Shown: positions 42,161 through 53,236, counted from the first letter of the stretch. The stretch is DNA of 64,000 nt from Sacculina carcini (GCA_916048095.2 OU696585.1:5102255-5166254); one strand, 5' to 3'. Translations and numbers: made by a program. The notes: generated from the sequence alone by a model not told the origin.

Positions 42161-45100
42161 CCGCGCTGGGGCAAGTAGCGCCCGTCTCAGCGACACAACC
42201 ACAGCCGCTGTTGTTCGTCACCGACCTGACCTCCGGCCAGAGTCTGTTGGTGGACACCGGCGCCCAGGTCAGTGTGTGGCCGCGCAGCAGATTGCAACAG
42301 TCAGCCGTGGAGAGCTCCGACAGCACACCGCGGCTGCGTGCGGCGGACGGTCGACCGATCACCGCTCACGGAACGTACCGCGCCACACTGCGTCTCGCCG
42401 GCATGTCGGCCGTCACGTACAAGTGGTGCTTCGTCGTCGCCGACACTCCGACGGCCATCCTGGGTGCCGACTTCCTCGCCAACTTCCGGCTCTCCATCGA
42501 CATGGCGCAGCGGCAGCTCAGTGACGGCTCGTCTGTCGCATTTTCGACGCCACATCCGGCCATAGCGGCGGCGTGTGGTATCATGAGCGTGAACCCCATG
42601 AACTGGGAGCACGTACTGCAGGAGTTCCCGACGATCACCGCACAGCCCGACTTCAACCGGCCGCCGGTACACAACACGGTGCACCGCATCCCGACACAGG
42701 GACAGCCGGTGTACGGCCGCGTCCGTCGCCTCGCACCGGAAAAACTCGCGGCAGTGCGGCGAGAGTTTGACAGACTGCTATCGCTGGGCATCGTCCGACG
42801 CTCGTCCAGCGCATGGTCGAGCCCGCTTCACGTGGTTCCCAAGGCGGACGGTGGTCTGCGAGTGTGCGGCGACTACCGCGCACTCAACGCCATCACCAAA
42901 CCCGACCGGTACCCGGTGCCGTTTCTGCACGACAGCGTCGCCCAACTCGCCGGCTCCACCGTTTTTTCGCGGCTCGACATTATGCGCGCATATCACCACA
43001 TACCTGTCGCAGAGGAGGACGTGCCGAAGACCGCCGTGGTGACGCCGTTCGGCCTCTTTGAGTTTCGCAGGCTGTGCTTTGGCCTGCGGTCTGCCGCACA
43101 AACGTTCCAGCGTTTCCTGGACGAGGCACTTCGGGGCGTCGACGGCTGTTTTGCGTATGTAGACGACATACTCGTGGCCAGCAAGTCGGTGGAAGAGCAC
43201 GAACGACATCTGCGCGCTGTTTTGCAGCGACTCAACGACATCCGAGTGCAGCTCAACGTCGGCAAATGTGTCGTGGGCGTGTCGGAGCTAGACTTCCTCG
43301 GACACCATCTGTCTCACGCCGGGGTGGCGCCCACGGCCAAGAAAGCTGCCGAGGTACAGAGCTTCCCCGAGCCGGACACACAGGCGCAGCTACGCCGTTT
43401 CATCGGGATGGTAACGTTCTACCACCGGCTCATACCGCAGGCAGCCCAACTGCTCGCCCCACTACACGCGCTAATCGACACGAGGACGAAACGTTCACAG
43501 AAGCCGGTCACATGGACGCCGGACGCCCGAGATGCTTTCTCCCGGGCCAAACGAGCACTCACCGACATCGTGCAGCTGGCCTTCCCGGTCACCGGGGCCC
43601 CACTGAGCGTGCAGGTAGACGCGTCCGCCACAGGAGTCGGTGGTGTACTGCACCAGTACGTCGACGGAGTCTGGAGGCCACTGAGCTTCCACTCGCGACA
43701 ACTGACACCGACCGAGAGGCGCTACAGCACGTTCGGCAGGGAGCTGTTGGCCGCGTACAGCGCCGTGCGCCACTTCCGCCACACGCTGGAGGGCCGAACT
43801 TTCACCTTTTTCACCGACCATAAGCCGCTCACGTCAACCATCGGTTCGGGAGCCGACACGTACTCGCCACGGGAGGTGCGCCATCTGGACTACGTGTCAC
43901 AATTCACGTCGGACATCAGACACGTTCCCGGCGAGCAAAACCCAGTGGCCGACGCCCTCTCGCGCACCGTCGGCATGCTGGTCGCTCCGACGCCGCCGTT
44001 CGACGATTTTTCAGCGCTGGCCGACGCGCAACAGGAGGACGCCGACACGCTACAGCTGGTGCAGGCCGCTGACGGGGATCACTCCCTGAAGCTGAGGCAC
44101 GTGCCGCTCGACTGCGGGCGTCGTCTGTGGTGCGACTACTCGACCGGCCGGTGTCGTCCAGTGCTGCCGACGGCACTGCGGCGGCCGTTCTTCAACCTGC
44201 TCCACGACCTCGCACACCCGGGCGTAGCCGCCAGTCAGAAGATGGTAGCCGAGCGGTTCGTGTGGCGCGGACTGAAAAAAGATGTCCAGAGCTGGGTTCG
44301 AACATGCCTTCAGTGTCAACGCGCCAAGACACACCGACACACGAGTGCAGCACCACATGCCTTCCGCCCTCCATCCAGCCGATTCGCCGACCTCCATATC
44401 GACTTGGTGGGTCCCCTGCCGACCTCAGACGGGTTCACGCATATGCTGACGATCATCGACCGCTACACGCGATGGATCGAAGCAATTCCGCTGGCTCGCA
44501 CCACAGCCGAGGATGTCGCGAAGGCGTTGCTGCGACAGTGGATCGCACGTTTCGGGGTGCCCGACTCGATCGTGAGCGATCAAGGTCCGCAATTCGAGTC
44601 GCGGTTGTGGTCCTCATTGATGACGCTTCTGGGTGTCAAGAAGAAGCGCACCACAGCGTACCACCCTCAGGCGAACGGCCTCGTTGAGCGGGCCCACCGG
44701 CAGCTCAAGGCCAGTTTGCGCGCGACCTGCAACAACAACAACTGGACCGACCGTCTCCCGCTGGTGCTGCTCGGCATACGCTCGGCCGTCAAGACCGACA
44801 TCGGGTGCTCCAGTGCGGTACTGGTTTACGGCGAGCCGCTTCGTTTGCCAGGTGAATTGGTGACACCTTCCGCTGCACCGGAATTGTCACCCATCACGTT
44901 TTGTGAGCAACTCAAAGCTGCCATGCATGAGCTTCGCCCGACGCCGCCACGCCAGACACAGCACCAGTCACACGTGCCGCACGCCCTTTGTTCCTGCACG
45001 CACGTCTTTGTTCGTGCCGACGGCCACTCAGGTCTGTCGCCGGTCTACCGCGGACCATTCAGTGTTGCCGAACGCGACGAGAAAACGCTGGCCATCCGAA

Positions 45101-45564
45101 GCGGCGCCCGTCAAACCCGCGTGAGCATTGACCGCTGTATTCCGGCTCACCTGGAACTTACGCCGGGTGAAGACGGGCAATCCCCACACATCAACCGACC
45201 ACCGACACACTGTGAGAGTCCAGGGTCAGACGCGCCAAAGTCCATTCTACGGAGAACCCGTCCGACGGCGTCAACCGTAAAAACGGTGGTGTTCGTCAAC
45301 GCCCCGGTGGTACACTGGATACCGTCACGCCCCGTCCACCAGCAACGGCGCGTCGCGTGTCGGGGACGAAATTTCTACCTCCCACTGCAGCTGAACGTCG
45401 CGACACCGTCACCGACATCCACCGACGCCATCGACCACTCGGCGCCTGCGACGCCGCAGAACGCCTCGGACTCTACAGCGCCGGCGCCACCGCTAGTCAG
45501 AGACACCGTCGTTCATTACACGCGTTCCGGCCGCGTAGTGCAACTGCCGGCCCGCTACAGATAG
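42154..45564 (+). CDS. pol: Element C pol polyprotein, intact
   Basis: About 1136 codons from the slip site to TAG at 45562-45564. Protease has LLVDTGAQVSVWP (about 42250). RT has GGLRVCGDYRALN and FAYVDDILVASKSVEEHERH (about 43150). RNase H has SVQVDASATGVGGVL and FTDHKPLT. Integrase has its HHCC finger (HDLAHPGV and CLQCQRAK) and DDE residues in LHIDLVGPL, IVSDQGPQF and NGLVERAH. The C-terminus is RSGRVVQLPARYR. All catalytic motifs are present, so this enzyme could be functional although gag is frameshifted in this copy. Confidence 0.93.
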   Translation, partial: KLAALGQVAPVSATQPQPLLFVTDLTSGQSLLVDTGAQVSVWPRSRLQQSAVESSDSTPRLRAADGRPITAHGTYRATLRLAGMSAVTYKWCFVVADTPTAILGADFLANFRLSIDMAQRQLSDGSSVAFSTPHPAIAAACGIMSVNPMNWEHVLQEFPTITAQPDFNRPPVHNTVHRIPTQGQPVYGRVRRLAPEKLAAVRREFDRLLSLGIVRRSSSAWSSPLHVVPKADGGLRVCGDYRALNAITKPDRYPVPFLHDSVAQLAGSTVFSRLDIMRAYHHIPVAEEDVPKTAVVTPFGLFEFRRLCFGLRSAAQTFQRFLDEALRGVDGCFAYVDDILVASKSVEEHERHLRAVLQRLNDIRVQLNVGKCVVGVSELDFLGHHLSHAGVAPTAKKAAEVQSFPEPDTQAQLRRFIGMVTFYHRLIPQAAQLLAPLHALIDTRTKRSQKPVTWTPDARDAFSRAKRALTDIVQLAFPVTGAPLSVQVDASATGVGGVLHQYVDGVWRPLSFHSRQLTPTERRYSTFGRELLAAYSAVRHFRHTLEGRTFTFFTDHKPLTSTIGSGADTYSPREVRHLDYVSQFTSDIRHVPGEQNPVADALSRTVGMLVAPTPPFDDFSALADAQQEDADTLQLVQAADGDHSLKLRHVPLDCGRRLWCDYSTGRCRPVLPTALRRPFFNLLHDLAHPGVAASQKMVAERFVWRGLKKDVQSWVRTCLQCQRAKTHRHTSAAPHAFRPPSSRFADLHIDLVGPLPTSDGFTHMLTIIDRYTRWIEAIPLARTTAEDVAKALLRQWIARFGVPDSIVSDQGPQFESRLWSSLMTLLGVKKKRTTAYHPQANGLVERAHRQLKASLRATCNNNNWTDRLPLVLLGIRSAVKTDIGCSSAVLVYGEPLRLPGELVTPSAAPELSPITFCEQLKAAMHELRPTPPRQTQHQSHVPHALCSCTHVFVRADGHSGLSPVYRGPFSVAERDEKTLAIRSGARQTRVSIDRCIPAHLELTPGEDGQSPHINRPPTHCESPGSDAPKSILRRTRPTASTVKTVVFVNAPVVHWIPSRPVHQQRRVACRGRNFYLPLQLNVATPSPTSTDAIDHSAPATPQNASDSTAPAPPLVRDTVVHYTRSGRVVQLPARYR

Positions 45565-45575
45565 GGGGGAGGTGG

Positions 45576-45865
45576 TGTAGCGACTGCGCCGCGTTCGCGA
45601 CTGCGCCGTGTGTTTGATTATTACATTGTTATTTTATCTGTGTACCATATAGTTTATTTCATCATATCTTCTTATGTGTGTCTCATGTTTGATTGTAAAT
45701 ATCATGCCACAAATCTTTGCATGCATATTGTGTGACACTGTCACTGTGCTCGATACCCCGCGTCTTCCTTCTTCTTGCTGGCGCGCTCGTAGCACACACA
45801 TCGTGTCTTCTCGCTCTCGTGTGATATTAAACTCGCATCAATTCCTAGTGTTTTTCCACGCTAAA
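45576..45865 (+). repeat. Element C 3' LTR
   Basis: 290 bp, preceded by the polypurine tract AGGGGGGAGG and followed by ATAG. Confidence 0.93.
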
Positions 45866-45869
45866 ATAG

Positions 45870-47779
45870 GACACATCAGACACAAGGCTGTCATCAACAA
45901 CTTTCACCACATTTTACGATCCCGCCAGCGCCATGCCACAACGCTGGTTGTATATGTCTCCGCTAGACACCAGACCCATCGGAGCTCGCTTCAGGCGAAA
46001 TCTACCCCATGGCGTCATGAAACAAGTTATGTCTCTATCATCGGGGTGTATCGGGATCTTAAAATAGCCGTGTTTTGCATCAACCGTGGTCAGATAACGC
46101 GCGCAGGGCGTAACGCTCGACACCGCATCCAAAGGAGTTCGAACGGGGTGTGTGGGGCGTTGCACGTACCTGTTCAGTCGAGTGAGATCGACAGTCAAAC
46201 GACATCCGATGATAGTGCCGTCCGCGCTTCTCTTTGGCACCGGCACGATCGGGTGACACCACTCCGTCGGGTGTGTTACCTCTTCTACTACATCCAGATA
46301 TATGAGCTCATCCAGGTGCTGCCGCACGAACTCTTGGTAGCCCACAGGAATCTTTCTGGCCACACTAACGTTTGAGGGTCGAGCATCCTCCGTGAGAGCG
46401 ATGCGCATCGACGGGCCCTTCATACACGCCAGAGGGCCATCGCCGTCAAACACGCTTGGAAATGCCTTCCGCATGTAGTCCTCGCGTCTCCGGCGATCGG
46501 CATCGGTCGGGTCTTTGACTCGTTTCCATGCTGGACACTGCACACCGTCGTTGCCCCCGTGTTGCACATGATCACGGGCGCTCACTGTGCTGACGCCGTT
46601 TTGCATCCGGCTGGGCGCTTCTTCCGCCAATGAGCTCACAGCTTTCTGGCTATTTAGTGGGGCTGCAGTAATCTGTTGCGGGAACGCTTGGTGGATTATT
46701 TCCAAATCCACTGCGTCACACCATGACAAAAGCGAATCAGTCGCCTTCGTTATGACGAACAATGTTGTTTGGCACTTCGCCTGCCCCAGCTCTAGAGTTG
46801 CTCGACATGTGCCCAGACACTCCAGTTGTCCTTCGTCGGCAGAACACAGTCTGGTGGTGGTTGGAAGCAGCTTCGCCCTGCTGATTCCCAGCTTCGCTGC
46901 GGTGACAGCGTTGATCACGGAGCATTCCGCGCCCGTGTCGGCTATCCATTTCACCCCCGCCGACTGACCTTGCTCTGGTTTGACCACAATGGTCACGGTG
47001 GGTGCGCGTCTGATCTTTGCACCACAACGCTTGATGTCGGCGACTTTGATTATGTGCAGTGACGTCGCCTGATCGTCTGTTTCATCACGAACAGCACGCT
47101 GACTTCTGTTTGGACGTCTGTGTGCTTGTTTCTGACGACTGCGGCAAACAATTGAAAAATGTCCTACTTTTCCACACGCGCGGCACTCTTTACCATACGC
47201 GCGACACTTCTGACCACCGCTGCATTGCTTTCCGCACCTGCCGCATTTGTCGCCGGTCGTTTGCGGTGGGCGAAGACGATTTTTCATCACCGCTCTACAC
47301 ACCTCCGACTGAAGCTGCGATGAATTGGCTTTTGCAGCCTCTGAGGAACGGAAGATATCAACCGCCTTCATCAAATTCACATTTATTTCGCGGAGCATAT
47401 GACTCAACGCTTGTTCGTCGCTCGTACCCATCATGATCTTGTCCCGCAGTCTGTCATCACCGCACACTGAACAAAAATCGCAAAAAGACTGAATTTCCCT
47501 GATCGCACAGAGGAAACTGTCGAATGTCTCTCCAGGCTGCTGGGATCTTAGGTAGAACTCCCTGCGGTCGATGATAACATTCCGCTGTGATCGCAGATAT
47601 TGTTCCATTAGCGTGATACACCGATTCATGTCAAAATCAGTACCAACGTCCAGACTGAAACGCAATATTCGTGACCAGTCAACTTCGTGATTTGTTGTTC
47701 GATCGTTTCCGTAGGCTGCGCCATGTTGTGTCATCAGGCAAACAACAGCAAGGCAAGCAATTGTAATGCCAATAGACAA
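45870..47779 (-). pseudogene. gag-pol: Element E gag-protease-RT, 5' part of polyprotein
   Basis: A long minus-strand frame (about 620 codons). Gag has REFYLRSQQPGETFDSFLCA, and two Cys-rich knuckles occur (CGRCGKQCSGGQKC and CRACGKVGHFSIVC). Protease has KWIADTGAECSVI. RT starts at RKIPVGYQEFVRQHLDELI and continues through CRLTVDLTRLNRYV, TTVDAKHGYFKIP and APMGLVSSGDIYNQR. A TAA follows. The RT active site then reads VVDDSLV up to the element C insertion. Gag, protease and RT are fused in one frame. The N-terminus of gag is unclear. Confidence 0.85.
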
Positions 47780-47830
47780 AACGTAACTTCAGTCAAAATC
47801 TCCTCGGGACAGACAGGAAATTATCCAACT

Positions 47831-47933
47831 CAATAACTACAAGATAATGTCAAACCAAGCGGACGCTAAACATCAACAACGCAATCACCGACACGTCTCT
47901 CGCCCGTCTCTCCCAAATCGCCATTGTCCCACA
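47831..47933 (-). repeat. Element E 5' terminal repeat (short LTR)
   Basis: Partner of 38583-38683; in element orientation it starts TGTGGGACAATGG and ends near GTTATTG. Confidence 0.62.
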
Positions 47934-48127
47934 GGGAAGATGAGCTATCTGATAGCCAACATATCTGATATCTGATAGCCACTCTAGCATGTTCCAGTTT
48001 TCAAACGTGTTTTCATTTTTCTATTTGTGCCTACTCCTTGCTCGCTGTGATGTTCCTGTCGGTTGTGTCTTTTTCGCGCCTGTGTATAAATATGTGCGCT
48101 ATATTAAATATATGCTGATGTTGTTGT
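47934..48127 (+). mobile_element. L2-like LINE 3' end fragment
   Basis: Ends with TTTCGCGCC, 15 bases, GTGCGCTATATTAAATATATG and a GATGTTGTTGT tail, the signature of L2-like LINEs here. It may be the end of the LINE that hosts B and E, with the RT region deleted. Confidence 0.6.
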
Positions 48128-48204
48128 GACAAGCTCGAAGTAGTTCAGACTTCTGCCGCTAGATGCTACCCTAGGCAGCCCTCAGGCATTAGTGTGCCAA
48201 GTGG

Positions 48205-50285
48205 TGTTCAAGTTCAAGTTCAAGTTCAAAGTTTATTGCCATGAACAAAATAAAAGTACAGTGACAAAATATCAAACAATTTAGCATAGTCTGTCGAGTG
48301 ATAACTCTTGGACAGACACGTTATAAATATATATACATTAACAAAACATTTACACATACTCTTGTGTGAAAAAATAGGAAAAAATGGCATATAATATACT
48401 TAGAACAACACATCAGTATAGTTGTAACATTAAGCTCCAATGAAACAATAAAAATAACATGAATAGCATAAAAACAATTAGGAGTAACATAACTTAAAAT
48501 ATATCCGCAATCTTGTTTCTCTAAAAATCAATTTTGTTTCTCTGAAAATAATTTTTTCAATCTATTCTTAAATTGTCCTATAGATTCTGTGTTTACTGTG
48601 GATTTTAATTTACTGGGTAAAGAATTCCAAATAGTTGGTCCTGAGTATAAAAACGAATTTTTAAATAATATTAATCTGAATGGTGGTGGACTCAAATTCA
48701 ACTGACTATGTCTGGTGCAAAAGTCATGATCCGACATACTGTATAAACTATCACTAATTTGATTATTTTTTAAATAACGAAATATATTTAGTATCATGAA
48801 ATACTTCATTTCATTGGGAAATTTCAAAATTTTGAATTTATTGAAAACTTCATGTGATGATTCATATTTCTTTTTGTAGCCAATAGTTTTTATTATGGAT
48901 TTTTGAAATTTGAACAAACTATTTATAAAAAACGGCCAGGTAAACGCCCAAGCTGACACTCCATAAATTAATTTCGAGTAGCAAAAGGTATAATATAATA
49001 TAATAATAATTTCCGGGGTTAACCTATCTCTTAATCTATAAATTAAACCTGAATATTTAGAAATTTCAATGCCTAATTTGAGTGTATGTTGTTTCCAATT
49101 CAAATTTTCGTCAATTGATATTCCAAGACATTTTGTAGTGGGTACTCTCTCTATAAAGTCATCTTCAATTTTTATTGGCTCAAGATTGTATTTTATAGAT
49201 CTGTTTTGAAATACTACAACCTTTGTTTTGGTGACATTTAATCTTAATCCATTTTTTCTTAGCCAAGTTTTAATATCCATCATTGTCTGGCATATTTATA
49301 TATGTAATTCAGTTAGATTTTTTGTACATATTTCAACACTCGTGTCATCAGCAATAAGAGTAAATCTAGCATCATTAGTGGAATTCTCAACATCATTTAT
49401 GTATATTAAAAAAAGAATGGAACCCAAAATAGAACCTTGGGGGACTCCACAATCAATTTTTTTAATACTAGACTCATGTCCATTACAATTTACAAAATGA
49501 GTACAATTTTCTAAATAACTCCTAATTAATTGATTCGGGATTCCTCTAACACCAATAATGCTTAGCTTTTTCAGCAAAATTTTGTGGTTTAGAGAATCAA
49601 ATGCCTTAGAAATGTCTAAAAAAGCATCAGCTGTAAATAATTTTCATCCAAATTTTCGTATATTTTTTTAACAAAATTTAACAATGCATCATTAGTTGAT
49701 CTGTTTTTTCTAAATCCAAATTGTTGATTCGATAATAATTTGTTTTGTTCAAGAAATGAGTCAAGTCTTTTTGCGATAACTTTTTCAAAAACTTTACTAA
49801 AGCAAGGCAAAATTGAAATCAACCTGTAGTTATTTATGTTTTTCTTTTCACCCGATATAAATATTGGTATAGATTTGGCCTTTTTTAAATTTTCTGGGAA
49901 AATCCCTGTTTCAAGAGATAAGTTAATAATATATTCTAAAGGCTTTCTTATATGTTCAGATATAATTTATATTGTATTTCCAGAAATTTCGTCGTATCCC
50001 TTGGAATTTGATTTCATAGACGAGATTAATTTATGTACTTCGAATTCATTACAAGGTGTCATAAACAGTGAATACTCTGAGGGATTATTAAGATATTCCT
50101 CAAACTCATTACCAACAAGTTCAGTATTAGTATGCAATTTACTAAAATGCTCGACAAATGTTTCCGCCACTTGTTCATTCGGTAAACCAATATCAATGAT
50201 TTTTTCATGATCTTTCCTTCCCATCAACAAGTTTAATATTTGCCAGCTTTGTTTAGGATTCCCTTTGATTTTCTTTAAATTTTAA
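48205..50285 (-). mobile_element. CR1/Jockey-superfamily LINE, 5'-truncated, minus strand
   Basis: Minus-strand RT fragments in order: KLISSMKSNSKGYDEISG, INNYRLISILPCFSKVFEKV, NQQFGFRKNRSTNDALLNF, then after stops CGVPQGSILGSILFLIYIND, ADDTSVEICTK and TKVVVFQNRS. The C-terminal part is in one 251-codon frame (49283-48528) with GVSAWAF and GPTIWNSLPSKLKS. The 3' tail is a (CTTGAA)n repeat seen as TTCAAG at 48209-48237. Low GC differs from the L2-like LINEs. Confidence 0.8.
48528..49283 (-). CDS. CR1-like LINE ORF2, C-terminal open fragment
   Basis: 251 codons open from within the RT palm to the ORF2 stop. It includes NVTKTKVVVFQNRS, TKCLGISIDENLNWKQH and the SGPTIWNSLPSKLKS terminal motif. 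It is separated from upstream RT segments by stops, so it is not a complete gene. Confidence 0.75.
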   Translation of the reverse strand: MMDIKTWLRKNGLRLNVTKTKVVVFQNRSIKYNLEPIKIEDDFIERVPTTKCLGISIDENLNWKQHTLKLGIEISKYSGLIYRLRDRLTPEIIIILYYTFCYSKLIYGVSAWAFTWPFFINSLFKFQKSIIKTIGYKKKYESSHEVFNKFKILKFPNEMKYFMILNIFRYLKNNQISDSLYSMSDHDFCTRHSQLNLSPPPFRLILFKNSFLYSGPTIWNSLPSKLKSTVNTESIGQFKNRLKKLFSEKQN

Positions 50286-50289
50286 CTGC

Positions 50290-51520
50290 AGGTATTCATT
50301 TTTTGCTTGACTTTGTGTCGTCGTGGGAATACCTATAGCTGCCCGGTTCGCATTTGTTCAGAAGCACTTTAAACGTTTTGTCGATTTTCACGGTGACTGA
50401 AATGAAGGAGCAGCTTGCTGCCGTAAAATTCTGTTTTTTGCTGGGGAAACCGGCAGCGAAAACAATTGCTATGCTTCAAACGGCTTACAAAGATGTTGCC
50501 ATGAGTAAAACGTAAGCTTAAGAGTGGTTTGCACGTTTTAAAAATTGTCAAATTTCACCGGAAAACCAACTTCGTTCTGAGCGAAATTCAACCTCCAGAA
50601 CGGATGAAAACATCACAAAAATTCGTGAGGTGATCATGGAAGACCGTCGCAGAATAATTGACGAGCTTATTAATTTGACTGGTGTGTCCTGGAGCGCATG
50701 TCAACGAATTTTGAACGAGGGATTGGGAATGAAAAGATTTTCCGCAAAAATGCTGCCGCGCTTGCTCACAGACTATCAAAAGCAGTCACGAATGGATGCC
50801 TGTCGTGAACTGAAGGAACACTTGAAAGTTGATCCGGACCTTTTTCGAAGCTCATTACAGGTGATGAAAGTTGGTGCTATGGCTATGACCCAAAATCAAA
50901 GCAGCAATCAAGTCAGTGGAAGCATCCAACGTCACCACGACAGAAGAAAGCGTGTCAGGTGAAGTCCAGTGTCAAGACGATGTTGGTTTGTTTCTTCGAT
51001 GTGAAAGGAATTGTCCACAAATAATTCGTTCCTGCAGGTCACACTGTGAACCAGACGCTTTACTTGGCAGTGCTGAAACGTTTGCGAGATTCCGTGAGAC
51101 GGAAACGCCCCGACCTGTGGCAAAGTTGAGAGTGGTGACTCCATCACGACAATGCACCAGCGCACACCGCCTTGAGTGTTAGACAGTGTATGACCAAGAA
51201 TGGCATACCCCACTTACCCACCCCCCTATTCACCCGATCTTGCTCCCTGCGACTTTTTTGTTCCCCCGCATGAAGAAAGTCCTCAAAGGAAAACGCTTTG
51301 CAGACATTGAAGAGGTTAAAAAAACGACGGAGTAATTAAAAGCCGTAACTTCACAAGAGTTCCAGAATTGCTTTCAACATTAGAAAACACGCCTGGATAA
51401 GTACATCGCTTCACATGCAGAATACTTTGAAGGTGATAAGACTATAAAAATGTAACAATGAAGACATACAATTATATGACACAATTACGGTTACTTTTGG
51501 GTCCCCCACGTAATGTGATA
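50290..51520 (+). mobile_element. Mariner (Tc1/mariner) transposon, decayed
   Basis: Contains a broken mariner transposase and a 3' terminal sequence (CGGTTACTTTTGGGTCCCCC near 51490). A partial match to the terminal sequence is at 32205. The left inverted repeat is not visible, so the 5' end is truncated where the CR1-like LINE abuts. Confidence 0.8.
50401..51450 (+). pseudogene. Mariner transposase pseudogene
   Basis: Pieces in several frames follow mariner order. The N-terminal helix-turn-helix has MKEQLAAVKFCFLLGKPAAK. Next come LTGVSWSACQRILNEGLGMK and LTDYQKQSRMDACRELKEHL. The first catalytic region follows as VITGDESWCYGYDPK in a shifted frame, then VKSSVKTMLVCFFDVKGI and HHDNAPAHTAL. 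The last part (PYSPDLAPCDFF equivalent) is damaged. At least four frameshifts or stops. Confidence 0.83.
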
Positions 51521-51539
51521 AAATAATATGAAATTTTTT

Positions 51540-53037
51540 ATTGTCTGTCTGTGCCTTCGTCGTGAGTGGATGTGTGTTTCTTAGCTGCGTGGCCTGTGGA
51601 TTTTTTGTGTGACTATTCTTCTCCGTCCTTGATTGTTATCAGACCGTTGGTGAATCGTCCCTTCTTCCTCACTCGCTCTGCCTTCTACGCCAGTCTGCCC
51701 TGTTAGACTCTTCTTCTCATTCTTTGTCACGATGTCAACCCAGCCCACACAATGTGGTTGTGTGGGCTGTTTATTCTCTAAATCACTTTCTATCTCTCCA
51801 ATATCTGGTCTTATACCTCAATGCTCCTCATTTGAATTCCTTGCTCTCTTTCTCACCGTTTCCTCTTTTTCTAAATTCTGATTATTGATTATGTACCGCT
51901 ATAATCATCCTGGTACTGCGCCTACTTTCCTTGACGAATTCCATCCTCTACTTGGAGCTGTGTGCTCCTTATTATCTAGCAATTTTCTTATACTTGGTGA
52001 CTTTAATTTCTGGGTCGATTCTCCTTCTAATAATCCATACTATACCAGTTTATTATCCTTACCCAATTCCAATGGTCTTTCAGTTGCTTATTCGTCTACT
52101 CATATATCTAGACACTCCCTTGATCTATTTATTTCTTTCACTCCTGTGCTTTCTTCCGATCGCCTTCTCCCTGATGTCCTCATTCTGCCTCCTGATAATA
52201 ATATTTCTGGTCACAGTCTCTTAATTTCAACATTACATTTCGTTCATGCTCCTGCTCCGACTCCTACTCCTCCCCTAACAGTTCGATTATCATATATCTG
52301 CATCTCTTCCTCTTGACCAGCCTTATTGGATCTCACCATGTGACATCATTCCTGCTTTTTTCTGTCCTCTCTTATATTGATGATTTTCTGTTTCCTTTAA
52401 TTACCCGAACGGCTCCACCTTCTACCTCTACTTGGTCTTCTCGTCTTATTCGTAACTTAAAATGTGGTCCGCGTCGAGCGCATTTATAATCGTTCTCGCT
52501 CATCTCATGACTGGAATAATCTCTGCTCCTCTCGATCCACTTTGGTCTCAGCTTCTAATGCTGCCAAACAGGAATTTGACAAGTTTAAACTCGATTCTTT
52601 TTCCCGCTCTCCTAAATCCCTCTAGTCTTCCTTAAGCTCCCTATGTAATATTCGTTCTCCTTCCTCTTCCTGTTCTCTATCAGCATCGCAGTTCTCAAAT
52701 TTTTTCTCTGCTAAAATGTATTCTGTTCTGTCTAACGTTCCTCCCGCTCTCTCAACTCTCACATACCACTTCCTCTCAATCTCTCCCTTCGTTCGCACTC
52801 CTCAACCTATCGTACATTGTTTCTCTATTATCCAAAATCAGGGTCTCCCAATCCCCTGCTGACTGTGTTAACTTTCGTGCAATTCACGAATCTCTTCCTT
52901 CGCTTGCTCCTTACTTCCTTCATCTTATCAATTGCTCTTTTCTTCATGACATATTTTTGGCAGATAAACACGCTACTGTTCGTCATATTTAAAAAAAAAC
53001 ATACACTTGATCCTACTGTTCTTCGCAATTATCCCCC
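51540..53037 (+). mobile_element. L2-like LINE, 5' part (host of element D)
   Basis: Endonuclease segments MYRYNHPGTAPTFLDEFHPL, LILGDFNFWVD and ISGHSLL, then a broken linker and the start of the RT (HTLDPTVLRNYPP). Element D splits the LINE in the NYRP motif. It resumes at 57128 with ISLLSLPSKLIERAI when one copy of CCCCC is removed. The coding frames are degenerate. Confidence 0.82.
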
Positions 53038-53235
53038 TGTGGTATATTTCATTTGTATTGGTTGAGCAATAGTGTGGTATAGTTGCGCTCGTGTGACTAT
53101 TGAACTGTTACGTTTCCGCTTGTGTGATGTTGTGGAGTTGTTCTTTGTGTAGTTAAGCGTCAATATAATCATTCTAGTATTCCTTGTATCATTCTAATTA
53201 TAATCACTCGATCATTCTAATCTTGATACGTTGCA
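53038..53235 (+). repeat. Element D 5' LTR
   Basis: 198 bp, identical to 56925-57122. Contains GTTCTTTGTGTAGTTAA at 53140-53156, the predicted RNA 5' end and self-primer. Confidence 0.95.
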
Positions 53236-53236
53236 A

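Larger units (their letters stand above)
40946..45865 (+). mobile_element. Element C: CsRn1-clade Ty3/Gypsy retrotransposon
   Basis: 4920 bp, with 290-bp LTRs (TGTAGCGACTG...ACGCTAAA) that differ by about one base. The target duplication ATAG is at 40942-40945 and 45866-45869. Three features define the CsRn1 clade: a primer site matching tRNA-Trp, a CHCC-type Gag motif instead of CCHC, and 4-bp duplications. Pol is a single intact ORF; gag has one frameshift near 41600. GC content is clearly higher than in surrounding DNA. It is inserted in element E. Confidence 0.93.
38583..47933 (-). mobile_element. Element E: older Gypsy-type LTR retrotransposon, split by element C
   Basis: About 4.4 kb once the inserted element C is removed. 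About 100-bp terminal direct repeats (38583-38683 and about 47831-47933) share AAACCAAGCGGACGCTAAAC and GTCTCTCGCCCGTCTCTCCC and look like short LTRs. The right ends read TCCACA or TCCCACA, TGTGG in element orientation, and a CAGGGGG polypurine tract abuts the 3' LTR. No target duplication is evident. The RT is continuous across element C once one copy of ATAG is removed. Confidence 0.75.

Noticed and set aside
42272-44687. Several overlapping 60-250-codon ORFs in GC-rich DNA
   Set aside because: Shadows of the intact pol of element C caused by high GC content.
33160-47933. Endogenous retrovirus with an env gene
   Set aside because: No envelope-like ORF with signal peptide and transmembrane segments follows pol in any of elements A to E; they are plain LTR retrotransposons.
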